A stretch of DNA of 64,000 bases from Calliopum simillimum. Its lineage: Eukaryota > Arthropoda > Insecta > Diptera > Lauxaniidae. Under the pieces are notes generated by a model. That model searched no databases. It was not told the DNA's origin and saw only the letters and a list, made by a program, of their open reading frames with translations. The DNA lies in NCBI GenBank assembly GCA_951812925.1, contig OX638370.1:98284897-98348896 (forward strand), read 5' to 3'. Below, piece by piece: positions 48,015-60,949 of the stretch (the first letter of the stretch is position 1; each line of letters opens with the position of its first letter). The position numbers and the translations under genes were made by a program.

Positions 48015-48260
48015 GATATTACTTTAAAAAAGTGGGCAAAGCCACGCCCCTAAAATGAAAAAGTGTTCTCACGGCTAAGCCGCTGCATCGATTTTTATGA
48101 CAATTGGTTTGCAGACAGGGTTAGCACTAAAAATGTTTTGTGTTTATGTTTTCAAGTGTGCGGTGCCACGCTCCCAAATGGAAAAATGCTCTCACGGCTA
48201 AGCCAGTGCATAGATTTTTATGAAATTTGGTATGGAGATAGGGTAAGCATACTGATGTTG
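48015..48260. repeat. Two tandem units of about 125 bp with GCCACGCCC core
   Basis: 'gccacgcccctaaaatgaaa' near 48040 and 'gccacgctcccaaatggaaa' near 48164, each followed by 'tctcacggctaagcc..tgcat.gatttttatga'. Confidence 0.75.
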
Positions 48261-49511
48261 AATTTCGGCCGTAAGACTTACTATAGTCAATACTGAAAGA
48301 CAATTTTTCATTATCTTAAAGCTTCTATAAAGCTCTTAGTAGAACGAGTAGTCGATTTAATGGTTGAGATAAAAAGTCGAATGGACACAGTCTACTGCCA
48401 CAGAGTTTTGACGTTCAAAATTAAATGATGCAAAAGTAATTTCATAATGTGAACTGGGTGTGATTTTGTTAGAAATAAAAAAAAGAAATCTGTTTTCACT
48501 TAAAAATTAGCTGAAGGCATAGAAATAACAACAATAAGCTGAAAAAATAATATCGATCAAATGACTACATTCTGAGTTAATACACATTTGTGCTTATATT
48601 ACACCAATTTTGCAGGCAAAACACTTGGCTCCAAATTGGTTGCCTTACTGTAAATTAATTTCCTATTTGTCTACAGTATAAATGTTAAAGCATAATGATA
48701 TTTGATAACAACAGCAAAAATTATGGCATATTAATGTTATAACACTAACTAATTTTACTGCAACTTATATTGGACAGTGTAAGGCATAAAGTAAGTCTCA
48801 AGCTGCAAGGGTAAATAAACAGAACAGTTTCTTGTCATTTACTTTGCCCAATGAACAAGTGAAATTGCGACAGTATTGACACCAAATAACTGGCAGATGG
48901 CAACTTTAATATAATAATTTTAAAACGCTTACAAGGAAAGAAATTAATTCAAAACATGATGTCGGCCCCAAAATCCATTATCTAGTGTAGTAACATTTAT
49001 AGCATTTATTTGCAATGAATAATTCAAAAGTTGAAAGTTTAACATTTTTACCCTCCATAACATATTTCTTGCTTGCTTAAATTACAGCGCACTTAAAATT
49101 TACCTTTACTAAGTATGTAGTCGTGAGTGACTTACAAACTTACAGCCGTGCAATTAAACCCACACATATACGAAATGAAACCAAACGAACGCTAACTGAC
49201 TGAAGTGCATTTTCATGTTAACAAAATGAAAAGTAGAGCACTTGCACTGCTGCGCCACATATACATGAATAGCGAATACAGACATACACACATACAAATG
49301 CAACATTTTGTATTCAACTGTCATTTAGTGTCAATAAACGTCAGTTGAAAAATATATGAATGAAACGCTGCACTCCAATGCACAATAAAACACAATTTAT
49401 TGCACATTTTAAGGGCGGGCGTTAACGACTTAAAAGCTTTTCAAAAATTTCAAACCCCCCTGCCCCACACAATTTACTGGGTAAAACTGCGATGTTGTAA
49501 AATTAAATTAA

Positions 49512-49545
<34 letters not shown>

Positions 49546-50570
49546 CCGACAGCTTTCGCTTTCCCACACACATTCACAGACAAAGACAGCTGCGGCGCGA
49601 GTGAGCGATAAAATAAAAGTTTATTTGAATAATCAAAGGAAGGAACAGCTAAAAAAAAACAAGAAAAATTATATAAAAAAAGTGTAGTCTACTTTTTGAC
49701 GCAAAGGCAAATAATATTTATATTACGGTAGCGATGGCGGCACCAAAAGTATAGGTATAATAAATTATTGCAAATGTCTGGAGAAGGTTGAAGTGTGCAC
49801 TTGTTCGGGTTTATTTGTGCGTTAAGCCACCCCCATGCTTTAATTTAGTTTCGTCGGTTGTTCAACAAAAAAAAACTTCAAAAACAAAGAAAACAATAGA
49901 AAGAGATAAATTATTTTTAACTTGTTTTGGATACTTTGTAACATTATTACACGAATTATGTAAGAAAATCCGAAAAAAGCACCCGCTGTAGGGTTATTAA
50001 AAGTCTGCGCTCAAAAGGTGGAGTGGGTTGTATTTGCCGTGTTTAGGCTGTCTCATGGTCATAAAAAAAAGTAGATACGAAAAAATTTCACTTTGCTTTT
50101 CATTCCTTATTTTGTCATCATGTTTATAACCAGAATCTCCTTAATAATTTTACGCGTAATTTAATTCAATAAAACCAACCAGAAAAAGGATTTTTGTTAA
50201 TTAAAAGGGATATAGTTTCATCTTATCTGAACTAAAATGTAGTCAGCATGACTTTTCGAATATCAATTATACATGTATAGCATTTGAAAGGCACTTTTTG
50301 TTTATTTTTATTTTATATCTAATGGTATACCATTTTTGTAAGATATCAACAATTTTAATCATTCCTTACAAAATGCCACCCAAATAATATTATGACACTA
50401 CTTTTGCCTTGTACTGGTACTTAGGTTCATTGGCACGACCACTCCTCAATTATTTCTTTCTGATAATCAATATACTAAAGGTGTTTTGATAAGCTAACGA
50501 TTATTGTTTGCCAAGAATTTTTAGCAACTTATTCATTATTAAAAATATGAGCTTAATGTGATTATTAAAA
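48261..50570. other. A+T-rich intron, nothing supported
   Basis: Includes a 26-nt poly-T near 49516-49542 with a G+C-richer patch beyond it (49545-49610), checked for an exon without success. Confidence 0.45.
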
Positions 50571-50573
50571 TAA

Positions 50574-51935
50574 ACAAATCGCCTTAAAGTCAACAAAATG
50601 TTGCTGAAAAATGAACGACAGTCAATTGTTACTAGAACTATAAAAAAAAAACAAAAGGAGCCTAAAGGTCAACAAATATTGCTGAATCATTTAAAATACA
50701 AAAATTGCCATAATGTCAATAAAATGTTGCTAGAATCGTTAACATAACGAAATTTGTCTTTAAATCAACAAAATGTTGCCTTAGAGTGCAAAGTGTTGCT
50801 GATTCATTAAACGATAACAAAATGTTGCTGAAACTACTAATATGACAAAATTCGCCTTTAAATCAACAAAATGTATCTGAGACTATAAAAACAAATTAAA
50901 TTGCTCTAAAGTCAACAAAATGTTGCTGAAACATTAAAATAATAAAAATTGCCTTTAAGTCATCAAAATCTTGCCAAAACATTAAAATAAAAAAATTCGT
51001 CTTTAAGTCAACAAAATGTTGCTGAAACCATTAAAATTACAAAAATCATCAACAAGATGTTGCTGAAAAAATAACTAAAAACGCCTTAATGTCAACAAAA
51101 TGTTGCTGATAAATAAATATAACAAAAATCTCTCTAAAGTCAACATAATGCTGCTGAAACATTAAAACGTTAAAAATTTCCTTAAAGTCAACAAAATCAT
51201 GCTGAAACATTTAAATAATAAAATTCGATTTAAGATCGATTTCTGAATCATTAGAAGAACAAATTTCGCCTTAAAGTCAACAAAATGTTGCTGAAACATT
51301 AAAACAACAAAAACCGTCAACAAAATGTTGCTGAAACATTAATTTAACAAATTTCGCCTTAAGTCAACAAAAAATTGCTGAAACCCTTAAAATTACAAAA
51401 ATCACCAGCAACATGTTGCTGAAACATTAAAATATCAAAAGTCGCCTTAATGTCAACAAGATGTTGCTGATACATAAAAATAACAAAAATCGCCCTAAAG
51501 TCAACATAATGTTGCTAAGGCATTAAAAAAACAAATTCGTCGACAAGATGTGCTTGAAACAATAAAATAACAAATTTTGCTCAACAAAATATTGCTGAAA
51601 CCATTAAAATTACAAAAATCGTCAACAAGATGTTGCTGAAACATTAAAATAACAAAAATCGTCTTAATGTCAACAAAATGTTTCTGATACATAAAAATAA
51701 CAAAAATCGCTTTAAAGTCATCATAATGTTGCTGAAACATTAAAACAATAAAAATTGCCTCAAAGTTAACAAATGTTGCGGAAACATTTAAATTACGAAA
51801 ACTGCCATAAAGTCAACAAAATGTTGCTGAAACATTAAAAGAATAAAAATTTCCTCAAAGTCAATTAAATATTGCTGAAACATTGAAATAACAAAAAATT
51901 TCGTTAATGTCAACAAAATGTTGCCAAAACCATAA
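50574..51935. repeat. Minisatellite of about 48 bp (GTCAACAAAATGTTGCTGAAAC...)
   Basis: More than 20 degenerate units: 'gtcaacaaaatgttgctgaa', then 'acattaaaataacaaaaa' and 'tcgccttaaa'. Some units are shortened to 'gtcaacaagatgttgctg'. Noncoding; short frames within it are artefacts. Confidence 0.9.
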
Positions 51936-52173
51936 AAATAAAAAAAATTGGGTCTACCTTTGAGTTACATAAAAAATTCAAAACTTTTTTTTTTTAGAAA
52001 ATGTCGTTTTTTTACAATTTTAAACAATTTTCGCTTATTTTCCATGTAGCTCAGTGAAGTCCTATATGTCCTATAGAAAACATTGAAATTCAAGGAATAT
52101 ATGCTTTTTTCGATATATTGCAAATTGAAAATTTTTGACTTTTTCCAGAATTTTTGGTGGCACTATTTTGATA

Positions 52174-52418
52174 GTGCTCTGGTCATACACTCCGGAAACC
52201 ACAAAGTAAAGTTTGTCGCCAGGCTCTTGAGTGGAATCCACAATGTAGTAGAAGACATGGTTGGCCAAAAACTAACTGGAATGTGTCACTAGAAAAGGAA
52301 ATACAAGAACCGGAAAGTCGTAGCAAGAGATCAAAATCATCGCAAGCGATCGCGACAAATGGAGACGTTTCATATTAGCTTTGCTCTTCCTAGGAATTAA
52401 AGGAGAATACATGCATTC
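52174..52418 (+). mobile_element. 5'-truncated RTE-like retrotransposon 3' end
   Basis: 245 bp matching the complement of 58000-58270 (gtcgccaggctcttgagtgg; ctagaaaaggaaatacaaga), ending 'ggaattaaaggagaatacat'. Flanked by attttgata at 52165-52173 and 52419-52427, a target duplication. The frame is broken. Confidence 0.85.
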
Positions 52419-52427
52419 ATTTTGATA

Positions 52428-54700
52428 TTAAAGAGATCTTTTGGCATTTGAAATCTCTTTAAATTCTGCAGATTGAGCATCCTTGACAAAACTCAGTAGG
52501 TTAAATCCCCTAAAGTACCTGCTAGCTGAACTGAGCCACGTAGGGTATGATATGAAATTGATATGATTGGAAAATTTAAAAATATAACGAAAAGCTTACC
52601 AGTTACCATGTTGTTAACTTTAAACTAACAGTATGAGAGAAGTGCTCTCGAAATAAGAAATTTTCATTAATTTTCTATTTTCAAAAATAATGAAACGAAG
52701 CAACAAAAAAAAACACTCAAATATCATAAAATTCATATTAAAGCATTTTCCCTGCAATTACACAGCAGCCGTTGCTCTGCATTTTAATTGGCCAGCACAC
52801 TTGCTGACAGCTGTCATTGCTACGTTCGATAATTAGCCGCGCGTATGAAGCCAGCCAGTTTGTTGCTACAGGCACCACCGCCATCAACATCGCACCAGTA
52901 TTGCCGTTGTCATCAAAATGTCATTATAGTAATTTAATTAAAAATTAATATATTACACCAGCAGGGATTTTTGCAAGCACATGTGACATATTTTAAGTAA
53001 AAAACTGAGTTGACCATAAAACTTGCGATATTTTTAATTCTCTGTTTTTTTTCGTAATTAATTTTTATTCTATGGTAAAAGTATCAATATTAAAAAGTTA
53101 AACAAAAATGGAAATAAATAATAAATAAACAAAAACTTTAATAATGCTCCATGTTTTCCCTTTGGCTTAAATGGTTTTACATGAAATATTTACATTCAAG
53201 ATATTAATTGTTTTATTGTGGTCAAGCATCAGTTGTTGGTTCTTGTTAAATTTGAATTTGAGGTTTTTAAATGAAAATTGTTGTTATTGCTTGAAAGTAA
53301 TATAATTATTTTTCTTTACTGAATTTTGAAAATATGTAAAAACAAATCTTGCAGAAAATCCGCAGAACGTAGTGAAACCAGAAATTCTGTGATAAATATT
53401 GAGTACAATAACCCAGTTCTGCGATGACAAAAAGTATAATGTACTTTAAATCAAGGATAACTCAACTCTCAGACGTGATGGAGCAAATCGAAGGTCATAT
53501 TCAGATTTAGCAATCAAAAATCTATAAAAATCACCTACTCTCATTTCATACTTTTTTAACTTTTTCAAAAACGCAGGACTGTGTAATTAGTATTTTTGGA
53601 ATAAATTCTTTCATTAAGAAGATTGAAGAAAAAATGCGGTTTATCCATATCCAAACTCATACCATAGGTCTACCCACAGTTTATAAAATTACACGCAAAA
53701 TAGTAGACAATAATCTCAAAGATACTCCGTAAGTTAAATCAGGACCTGCACTATGTTAAATACTGCAGATGCTCAGATCATTTGTCGACAATTAACTGTC
53801 TACTTTTAGACGCTTAACATCCCCATACCTAGTTTACTAAAAAAAACCCGGAGTGCCTGCCTTCATGCCTGCTTTTATAAAGAGAGATAGCCAAGGAAAT
53901 ACATATCTCAAAAACGTTGCCGAATTATCGAAAGCGTCGCTCAAGCTCATCGAAATATTTGTGCAGCCGATCCTCATACAAAACTGTGGATATAAAAATT
54001 CAGCTTATCACCTTGCTAGAACAACAGAAGCATTGTGAAACCAGTTTTCTTGATCTGTAGGCCATATGACAAAAACTATGGGATTTTTGAGCCGGGTTCA
54101 GTAAAATTCTCTCAACTTCGGTTCCTGTGAGCCGATTAAGTATAACAATTTTTTCAGGATATACAGAATTTGTTTTGGTTTTAAAAACTGTAAATTCTAT
54201 TTCATTATTTCGCAAAACAAGGGATAAGTTATCGAAATTTTAAAAAAGGTAATCGAAAAACACAGTTTTTTATTAAATTTTTATTTTAGAGGACGTTTAA
54301 GACTACCGTTGATGTATGCAAGAACTACCCAGTCCAAGGTTCTCAATAAGTACTGGGAAAAAATATTCAAGAAAGAAACAGAAAACGCACACGCACGTAT
54401 GGAAACATTATGGAAACCGTCCATGACGAAGGTGTTTTGTGAAAGTCCTGTGCTGCAAGTGGAGCTGAAAGAAACATAAGAATATGCAAACTTTTACATT
54501 GAAAGGACCTTTAATGTTAATATCAATCAGAAGATGGACGATGCCTGAATGGAAATGGAAGATATCTTTGAAACTATTTGAAACAGATCGATGAGATTCG
54601 ATAGGTACTTATGCATGTTAACAGCACAGAAATAAAAAACATTTCAATCATTCATTCGGAAAGTAGGCTGCTCAAAAATCAAATCTTGAGAAAGTTCAAA
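52428..54700. other. A+T-rich intron with no confident feature
   Basis: A possible transposase-like scrap (TVYKITRKIVDNN) near 53680-53720 is too short to call. Confidence 0.4.
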
Positions 54701-54704
54701 AACT

Positions 54705-56090
54705 TTGCGAATGTCGAAAAATGTTGAAAAAGTCGAAAAATTTTGTGAATCTCGAAAACTTTGGATAAGTTGAAAAATCTTGAGAAAAACGAAAAACTTT
54801 ACGAATCACGAAAACTTTGGGTAACTCGTAAACCTTGATAAAGTCGAAAAGTTCTGCGATACTTAAAAATCTTCAGAAAGTCGAAAAATATAGAGAAAGC
54901 CGAAAAATCTTGCAAAAGTGAAAAAATTTGGCGAATCTCGAAAACTTTTTAGAAAGTCGGAAAGTATTGAGAAAGCCGAGAAATCCTGAGAAAGCTGAAA
55001 AATCTTGAGAAAGTCGAAAAAGTTTTTGAATCTCGAAAACTTTGGGTTAGTCGAAAAATCTTGTGGAAGTCCAAAAATCTTGAGAAAGCCGAAAAATCTT
55101 CAGAAAATCGAAAACTGTTTGGAAAGTCGAAAAATATTGAGAAAGCCGAAAAATCTTGAAAAAGTGAAAAAAATTTTGCGAATCTCGAAAACTTTGGGTA
55201 AGTCCAAAAATCTTGAGAAAGCCGAAAAATCTTCAGAAAATCGAAAACTGTTTGGAAAGTCGAAAAATATTGAGAAAGCCGAAAAATCTTGAAAAAGTGA
55301 AAAAAATTTTGCGAATCTCGAAAACTTTGGGTAAGTCGAAAAATCTTGAGAAAGTCGAAAAATCCTGAGAAAGTCGAAAAATCTTAAGAAAGTCGAAAAA
55401 TTTTGTGAATCTCGAAAACTTTGGGTATGACGAAAAATCTTGAGAAAGTCCAAAAATCTTGAGAAAGCAGAAAAGTCTTCAGAAAATCGAAAACTGTTTG
55501 GAAAGTCGATAAATATTGAGAAAGCAGAAAAATCTTGAAAAAGTGAAAAAATTTTGCGAATCTCGAAAACTTTGGGTAATCGAAAAATCTTGAGAAAATC
55601 GAAAATTTTGGCTATAGTCGAAAAATCTTCAGAGAGGTGAAAACTGTTCAGAAAGAAAGTCTAAAAATTCTGAGAAAGCCGAAAAATCTTAAGAAAAACG
55701 AAAAACTTTACGAATCTCGAAAATTTTTGGGTAAGTCGGAAAATCTTGAGGAAGTCGAAAAATTTGGCGGCAGTCAAATAATATTTAGAAAGTCGAAAAC
55801 TGTTTAGAACGTCAAAAAATAATGAGAAAGCCGAAAAATTTTGAGGAAGTCGAGAAATTTGGCGAAATCCGAAAAATCTTAAGAAAGTCAAAAAATTTTA
55901 CGATAGTCAAAAAATCATTAGAAATTCAAAAACTGTCCAGAAAGTCAAAAATTTTGAAAATGCCGAAAAATCTTGAAAAAGTCGAAAAACTTAGCAAAAG
56001 TCGATAAATTTTGAGAAAGTCGAAAAATATTGCGGATGTCGAAAAATTATGCTGAAGTGGAAAAATATTCAAAGAGGTGAACATTTTTCA
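54705..56090 (-). repeat. 19-bp satellite array, inverted, with 133-bp higher-order units
   Basis: Units 'aaagtcgaaaaatcttgag'. The complement (ctcaagatttttcgacttt) shares the core tttttcgactttntcaa with the 39.6-kb array. A seven-unit block starting aagtccaaaaatcttgagaa repeats at 55067 and 55200 (133 bp = 7 x 19) and again at about 55446. Open frames through it are artefacts. Confidence 0.92.
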
Positions 56091-57999
56091 GAATAATAAA
56101 TCATCGCAAGAGGAGCCACCTGACAAACAGCAATTTTTAATTTAATTTCTGTAATCATAAATTTTTTGATATTTTTCACTTTTCCCCAAAAGTTGTCAAA
56201 CTGCAAACAAACTTTAAATTATACGCTGCGGACAAATTTTAATATCGATTGTTTGCAATAGCTCAAAAAAAAACAAAAAAGGACAGCATTTTAACATTTA
56301 CAAACTACAAAACTTGCATGTAGTTGATTTTACGAGTATTGCCAACATGAATATTTTGCTTGTCATGTTGACAACATTGTTGTCAATGTTGTGTATATTT
56401 TTCAGACCTTTGGTGTTTCCCTAGCACAACATATGCCTATATGTATATAGTATAACAACATATAAACCGCACAACGAAAAGGAGTCATCGTCCTTTTATG
56501 TTCAACACACAAAACTCTACGCTTCCGCTTTGTAAGTATCGCGTGTATGTTTTACTCTCCACTACGCAATTTAGTTTTTCTATGAACAGTTTTTTTCACT
56601 TCCTCCACTTGCTTTGTACTTTTATTTGCGACAACTAGAGGGCGTTTTAGTTGCCGCATATTTTATTGCATTTGCCTTTGTAGTCGTATTATACGGTAAC
56701 ACACACACTACTTTGTGATATCTTGACGTAATAAATCCTGTTACGTGACTTGTTGCTTTAATTTACTTTTATCACAAATAACCCTAAAAAAGGAAAGAGA
56801 TGACAGTAACTAAATGCTTAAAGCTAGAGTAAGACATAAAATGGTCTCTGATCATTTAAGTTTCTCCAACTCACTGGAGCATTAAAAAGGTTAAAAATGG
56901 CTGTTGCCGTGGTATTTTAATTCTCAGTATTTTAGTTTTTTTTTTTTTTTTTAATTTATAAATTTATGCCTCTCTGTGGGTATTTTAAGTATATTAAGGA
57001 TTTATCGTTTTTTTTTTTTTTTTTTGTTTCGCCCCGGTAAAACTTTTTGCCTCTTCTTTAACCGCAAGAGCAATTTGTGTTAATTAAATTTCTAATCCTG
57101 TCATAATTAACTGCCAAATTCAATAAGTTTTCTTTTTGGTTGTCAATCAAATGTTAAAAGGTTTATCCCGAATGTCACTTGAAGTTAATAAACTTAAGTA
57201 GCTTATGGTTGCCATGGGACAATGGCAGCAAAAATAGAGGCAATAAATGGAAAGGTAAAGGGGTTAAATAAGTTGACTCAGTAAGAAACCGTGTGGTTTT
57301 TCTCTCAATTAATTATTCAGTGTTTGTCAGTTTCAATGATATAAATCAAATTCTCAGTCCATCCATGAATATAATGGAAGCTCCTATTACAGACTCCCAG
57401 TTCAAGTCATAACTAAACGCATAGTCATGATTTTTCAATTCATTCAATTTATTGTCAAAGATAGAAAAATATATATTTTTTTTTTTAAATATTTACAAAA
57501 AAAAACAACAAAATTAGCAGTGCTCATTTTGCAAAAAAAGTTCAAAAACTTTCGATACAAAAGCATTTGTGTGGCATATTAAGTTGATCATCAACAGAAC
57601 ATGAAAAGAAATAACGACATTCGATTCCTATTTGGAGCAACCACTGGTTATATTTTTATAAGCGCTATGGTTTTAAAATTCCTGAAGAGAGCCAGAACTT
57701 CAAAGAGCCAAGGCCTTAGAACATTATGTTTTCTTAAAGAAAAGCCAAAAGAAAAATCAAGAGAAAGATGGATTGAATTTACGTCTATAGGTGGTTAAAA
57801 ATCAAATATTTACTTCAAAGGGAAAAATAGTTTATACGTCAATGAAAGTAGAATTAACACCGTGAAACTCCTGAGTCTTGAAAGGATGCTCATTATGTGA
57901 AATTCAGAGAATTGTAGTATTTTGTTCAAAACTCAATATATAATTTCTATTTCATAAATGGTGTCTTTAACCTAAAATTTGGATATGGCAATTCATGTA
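56091..57999. other. A+T-rich intron, nothing supported
   Basis: Poly-T tracts near 56940 and 57008. An ATG-started 65-codon frame at 57601-57798 has no family signature or splice context. Confidence 0.4.
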
Positions 58000-58484
58000 T
58001 GTATGTATGTATTCTCCTTAAACTCCTAGGAGGAGCATAGGGCCAATATGAGACGTTTCCATTTGTTGCGTTCCCTTGCGATAACTTCGATCTCTTGCAA
58101 CGACTTTCCCAATTCTTGTATTTCCTTTTCCAGCGACCTTTTCCAGTTGGTTTTGAGCCTACAACGTCCTCTACTGCCTTGTGGATTCCACTCAAGAGCC
58201 TGGCGACAAACTTCGCTGTGTGGTTTCCGGAGAGTGTGACCAATCCATCTCAATTTGCGCAGCTTGACCTCATTTGCTATAACCTTCTGATTGCATTTTT
58301 GATGTAGCTCGGCATCTGATATGGTGCGAGGCCACCGAACCTTTAGTATACGCCTTAACAATTTGTTGACGAATACTTGCAGCTTGTTCGTTAGTTGTTC
58401 AGTAACAAGCCATGTTTCGCACCCTTATAGCAAAACCAATTTCACATTCGAATCAAAAATGCGCACTTTCGTTTTGGTGGATGT
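58000..58484 (-). mobile_element. 5'-truncated RTE-like non-LTR retrotransposon
   Basis: Perfect 12-bp target duplication gcaattcatgta at 57988-57999 and 58485-58496. The minus-strand 3' end is an (atac)n tail next to 57999. Contains the last 100 or so codons of the reverse transcriptase (next entry). Confidence 0.92.
58026..58361 (-). pseudogene. Reverse transcriptase C-terminal fragment
   Basis: Seen: KVRWPRTISDAELHQ, LRKLRWIGHTLRKPHSE, CRQALEWNPQGSRGRCR, then NKWKRLILALCSS and stop. Family knowledge: RWIGH-x-LRK and QALEWNPQG-x-R-x-RGR are typical of the C-terminal tail of non-LTR (RTE-like) reverse transcriptases, downstream of the catalytic core. The catalytic FADD region is absent because of 5' truncation, so the copy is dead. 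The remaining 112 or so codons are open, suggesting a fairly recent insertion. Confidence 0.85.
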
Positions 58485-58496
58485 GCAATTCATGTA

Positions 58497-59335
58497 CAAA
58501 CTCATTTTTGAATAAGTCATTTTAAAGGAAATTTTATCTACCTTTTTGTGTATTGAGGAATGTCTTTACCTATCGCTAACCTTAAGAATCTTATAGGCAA
58601 AAGAGCAAAAAACACAAGAATTCTATTTTTGTTTTTTTTTTTTTTTTTCTTTTTTGGTTCAAAATTTTTGTCATGAAATATGACCTTTATTGGATGTCAT
58701 TGATATCTACTCTACCATAGATATCGAAAATTATCTAACAAGTAAATTTGTTAAACATATTGAGAATTATAACGTCTGCAGGAAAATTTACAAAAAATGG
58801 ACCAATGGATTCTTATATGAAAAGGCAGACTAAGACTTGAAGCGTAAGCTAACAAAGCAATACATGCCCTCTATGGTCGCTTATAATATGAAGAGCCAAC
58901 AAGTTTAGAAGTTCTGTAGTAAAGCAACTATTAAGGTATTTACTAGGTCTGTTTTTGGAAGACATCAGAACAAGTTTAAAAGATCATAAGGAAGGCAAGA
59001 AAGAAGGCTTTTTTATCTACATTTATAAAGTATTCTCCGACTGGGTAACTACTTTTTTAATGTAAATAAACACCACGCAAATTTTAGTTAATTTTATAGA
59101 ACGTGTATGAATTAGAAACCATTTTAAAAACCGAAAACTTCTAAATACGAAAAAATATTTTAATTCAAAACTTAAGCTTTTCAACTCTTTGTATAGATTT
59201 TGAGCCGCTTAACTACAATATGCAATTTATTTCTCTGTTAGTTCTATAGTTTTGAAGATATTGTTCATTCTAGGTTGAAAAATAAGATACGAAATGGAAT
59301 GGCTATGGACAGTGAAAATGTTGTCCTTTTATTTA
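58497..59335. other. A+T-rich intron, nothing supported
   Basis: Poly-T tract near 58633-58649; no other structure noticed. Confidence 0.4.
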
Positions 59336-59440
59336 TCTTCTTTCTCAAGATTTTTTGACACTTTTAAGCTTTTTTGGACTTTAGGAAAATTTTTCGACTT
59401 TCTTATGCAAAATTTTTCGACTTTAACAAGATTCTACTTT
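59336..59440 (+). repeat. Small outlier of the 19-bp satellite
   Basis: Four to five units, e.g. 'aaatttttcgactttcttat' and 'aaatttttcgactttaacaa', in the same orientation as the 39.6-kb array. Confidence 0.75.
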
Positions 59441-60949
59441 TTTTTGAAGCCCATTTTTTCAATGAATGAATCAAATATTATTTATTCCTATACTGTCATT
59501 CTGTATGAATAAAATCAAGAAATAATCAATATTACTGTTTATATTCATTTACGAAAGGTAATTATCATTTCGGACTTTGAACGCTCCGAAAATGATATTC
59601 TGGAATCTAAATTTAGTAGCAATGACACTTTCTTACAAATAAAAAACTATTGTCTAGAGAACAGTAGGTAGCAAAGTTTCTTTCAGAGTATGAACTTGCA
59701 TACATAAGTTCGTAAAAGGGTGAACAGAAGATCACTGCAAAACCCTTCATAATAATAATAATTGTAAAACAATGTGAGCAGATATGATATTTAAATGAAA
59801 TTTAACCAGACAGATATATAAATGATAATAAAATAATAAAAAAGTAAAATATTTCGAATTGCAATCATAGCAGAAAACGATGATGTCTTACGGAATAATC
59901 TAAAAAAAATGATTGTTTTAAGGACTTAAATGATAATTATAACTAAATATAAGCTAAAATATAATTGAAAAATTATTTTAGTCATCAAGAGCAAACGTCT
60001 TAAAACTAAAGTTATAAACAAAAAGCAAAAAAACTTACTAAAATAATATATAACAGAACGAAAACAAATGGTCATTGGTCCCAACGCAAAAAAATTAGTC
60101 ACAAATAAATATTTTGTAGATTCTTCTCTATGTCAACTAAAGGATGCCAAGGATTCAAAAAAAAAAAAGAAACCAAACAAAACAAATCAATTCAAAAAAC
60201 ATAGAAAATAAGCTACATGGCATCCTCAGTATCAAAACACGCGCTAAACTACTAGCATTTTTTTACCAAAAATATATAGGCACACACATATTTTTGAGGT
60301 TAGATGATCGCGTTTGCTATATGCTTACAACTATAATTACCCAGTCGAGATTATGCTTCGTGTACAAATGTGTGTTGTCATTTTTAAAGATTTTGAAAAA
60401 TTATTGCTAAGAGTTTCTAAACTTAGTATTCTTACTAGACATCGGAGTGCCCTTTCTGCCATACAACTATATTAAACAAAAAAAAAACTAAAAACTTGGG
60501 TAGAATTTGTCTTTTAAATGTCTTTTTTGATCAAAACGGACCTTTAAGTTTTTATAAAATGTGGTTAAATTTTCGGTTCGGATCAAATATTTGTGGAGTA
60601 TTTTGAATCGATTATGGTTCAGTTAATTATTAGAAAAAAAGCGCTACTCTGCTACAAAGACCGGTTTGATTCAAAACCGGTTTACGTCCTTGGAAAGAAC
60701 ATTTCCCACCTTTTTGCTCTACGGCGATAGAATTTCTTCAAAGTTTTGCTTTAAAAAATTGTAAAACGGCAAGGAACTATGGTTTAATTTCATAGACAGA
60801 GAGGAAACAATTTCTCCAACGGAAAACCTTCATAACGAAGTACCTAAAGTCGTTTGCAAAAAAGGACAAAGTTCTAGCAAGATCAACACCATATATCTGT
60901 GCACAGATGGCTAAATATGATATGCCCGATTTTCATAATGTGATTTTAT
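59441..60949. other. A+T-rich intron, nothing supported
   Basis: No array, inverted termini or splice-bounded frame recognised. Confidence 0.4.

Noticed and set aside
53540..54500. Possible transposase relic (TVYKITRKIVDNN; AELSKASLKLIEI)
   Set aside because: Only a dozen suggestive residues; no inverted ends or catalytic motifs.
55005..55453. Charged K/E/S-rich and F/S-rich frames on both strands
   Set aside because: Also products of the 19-bp satellite; both strands are open for the same reason.
57601..57798. 65-codon frame MKRNNDIRFLFGATTG
   Set aside because: Short, A+T-rich, no homologue recognised, no promoter or splice context; expected by chance in a 64-kb window.
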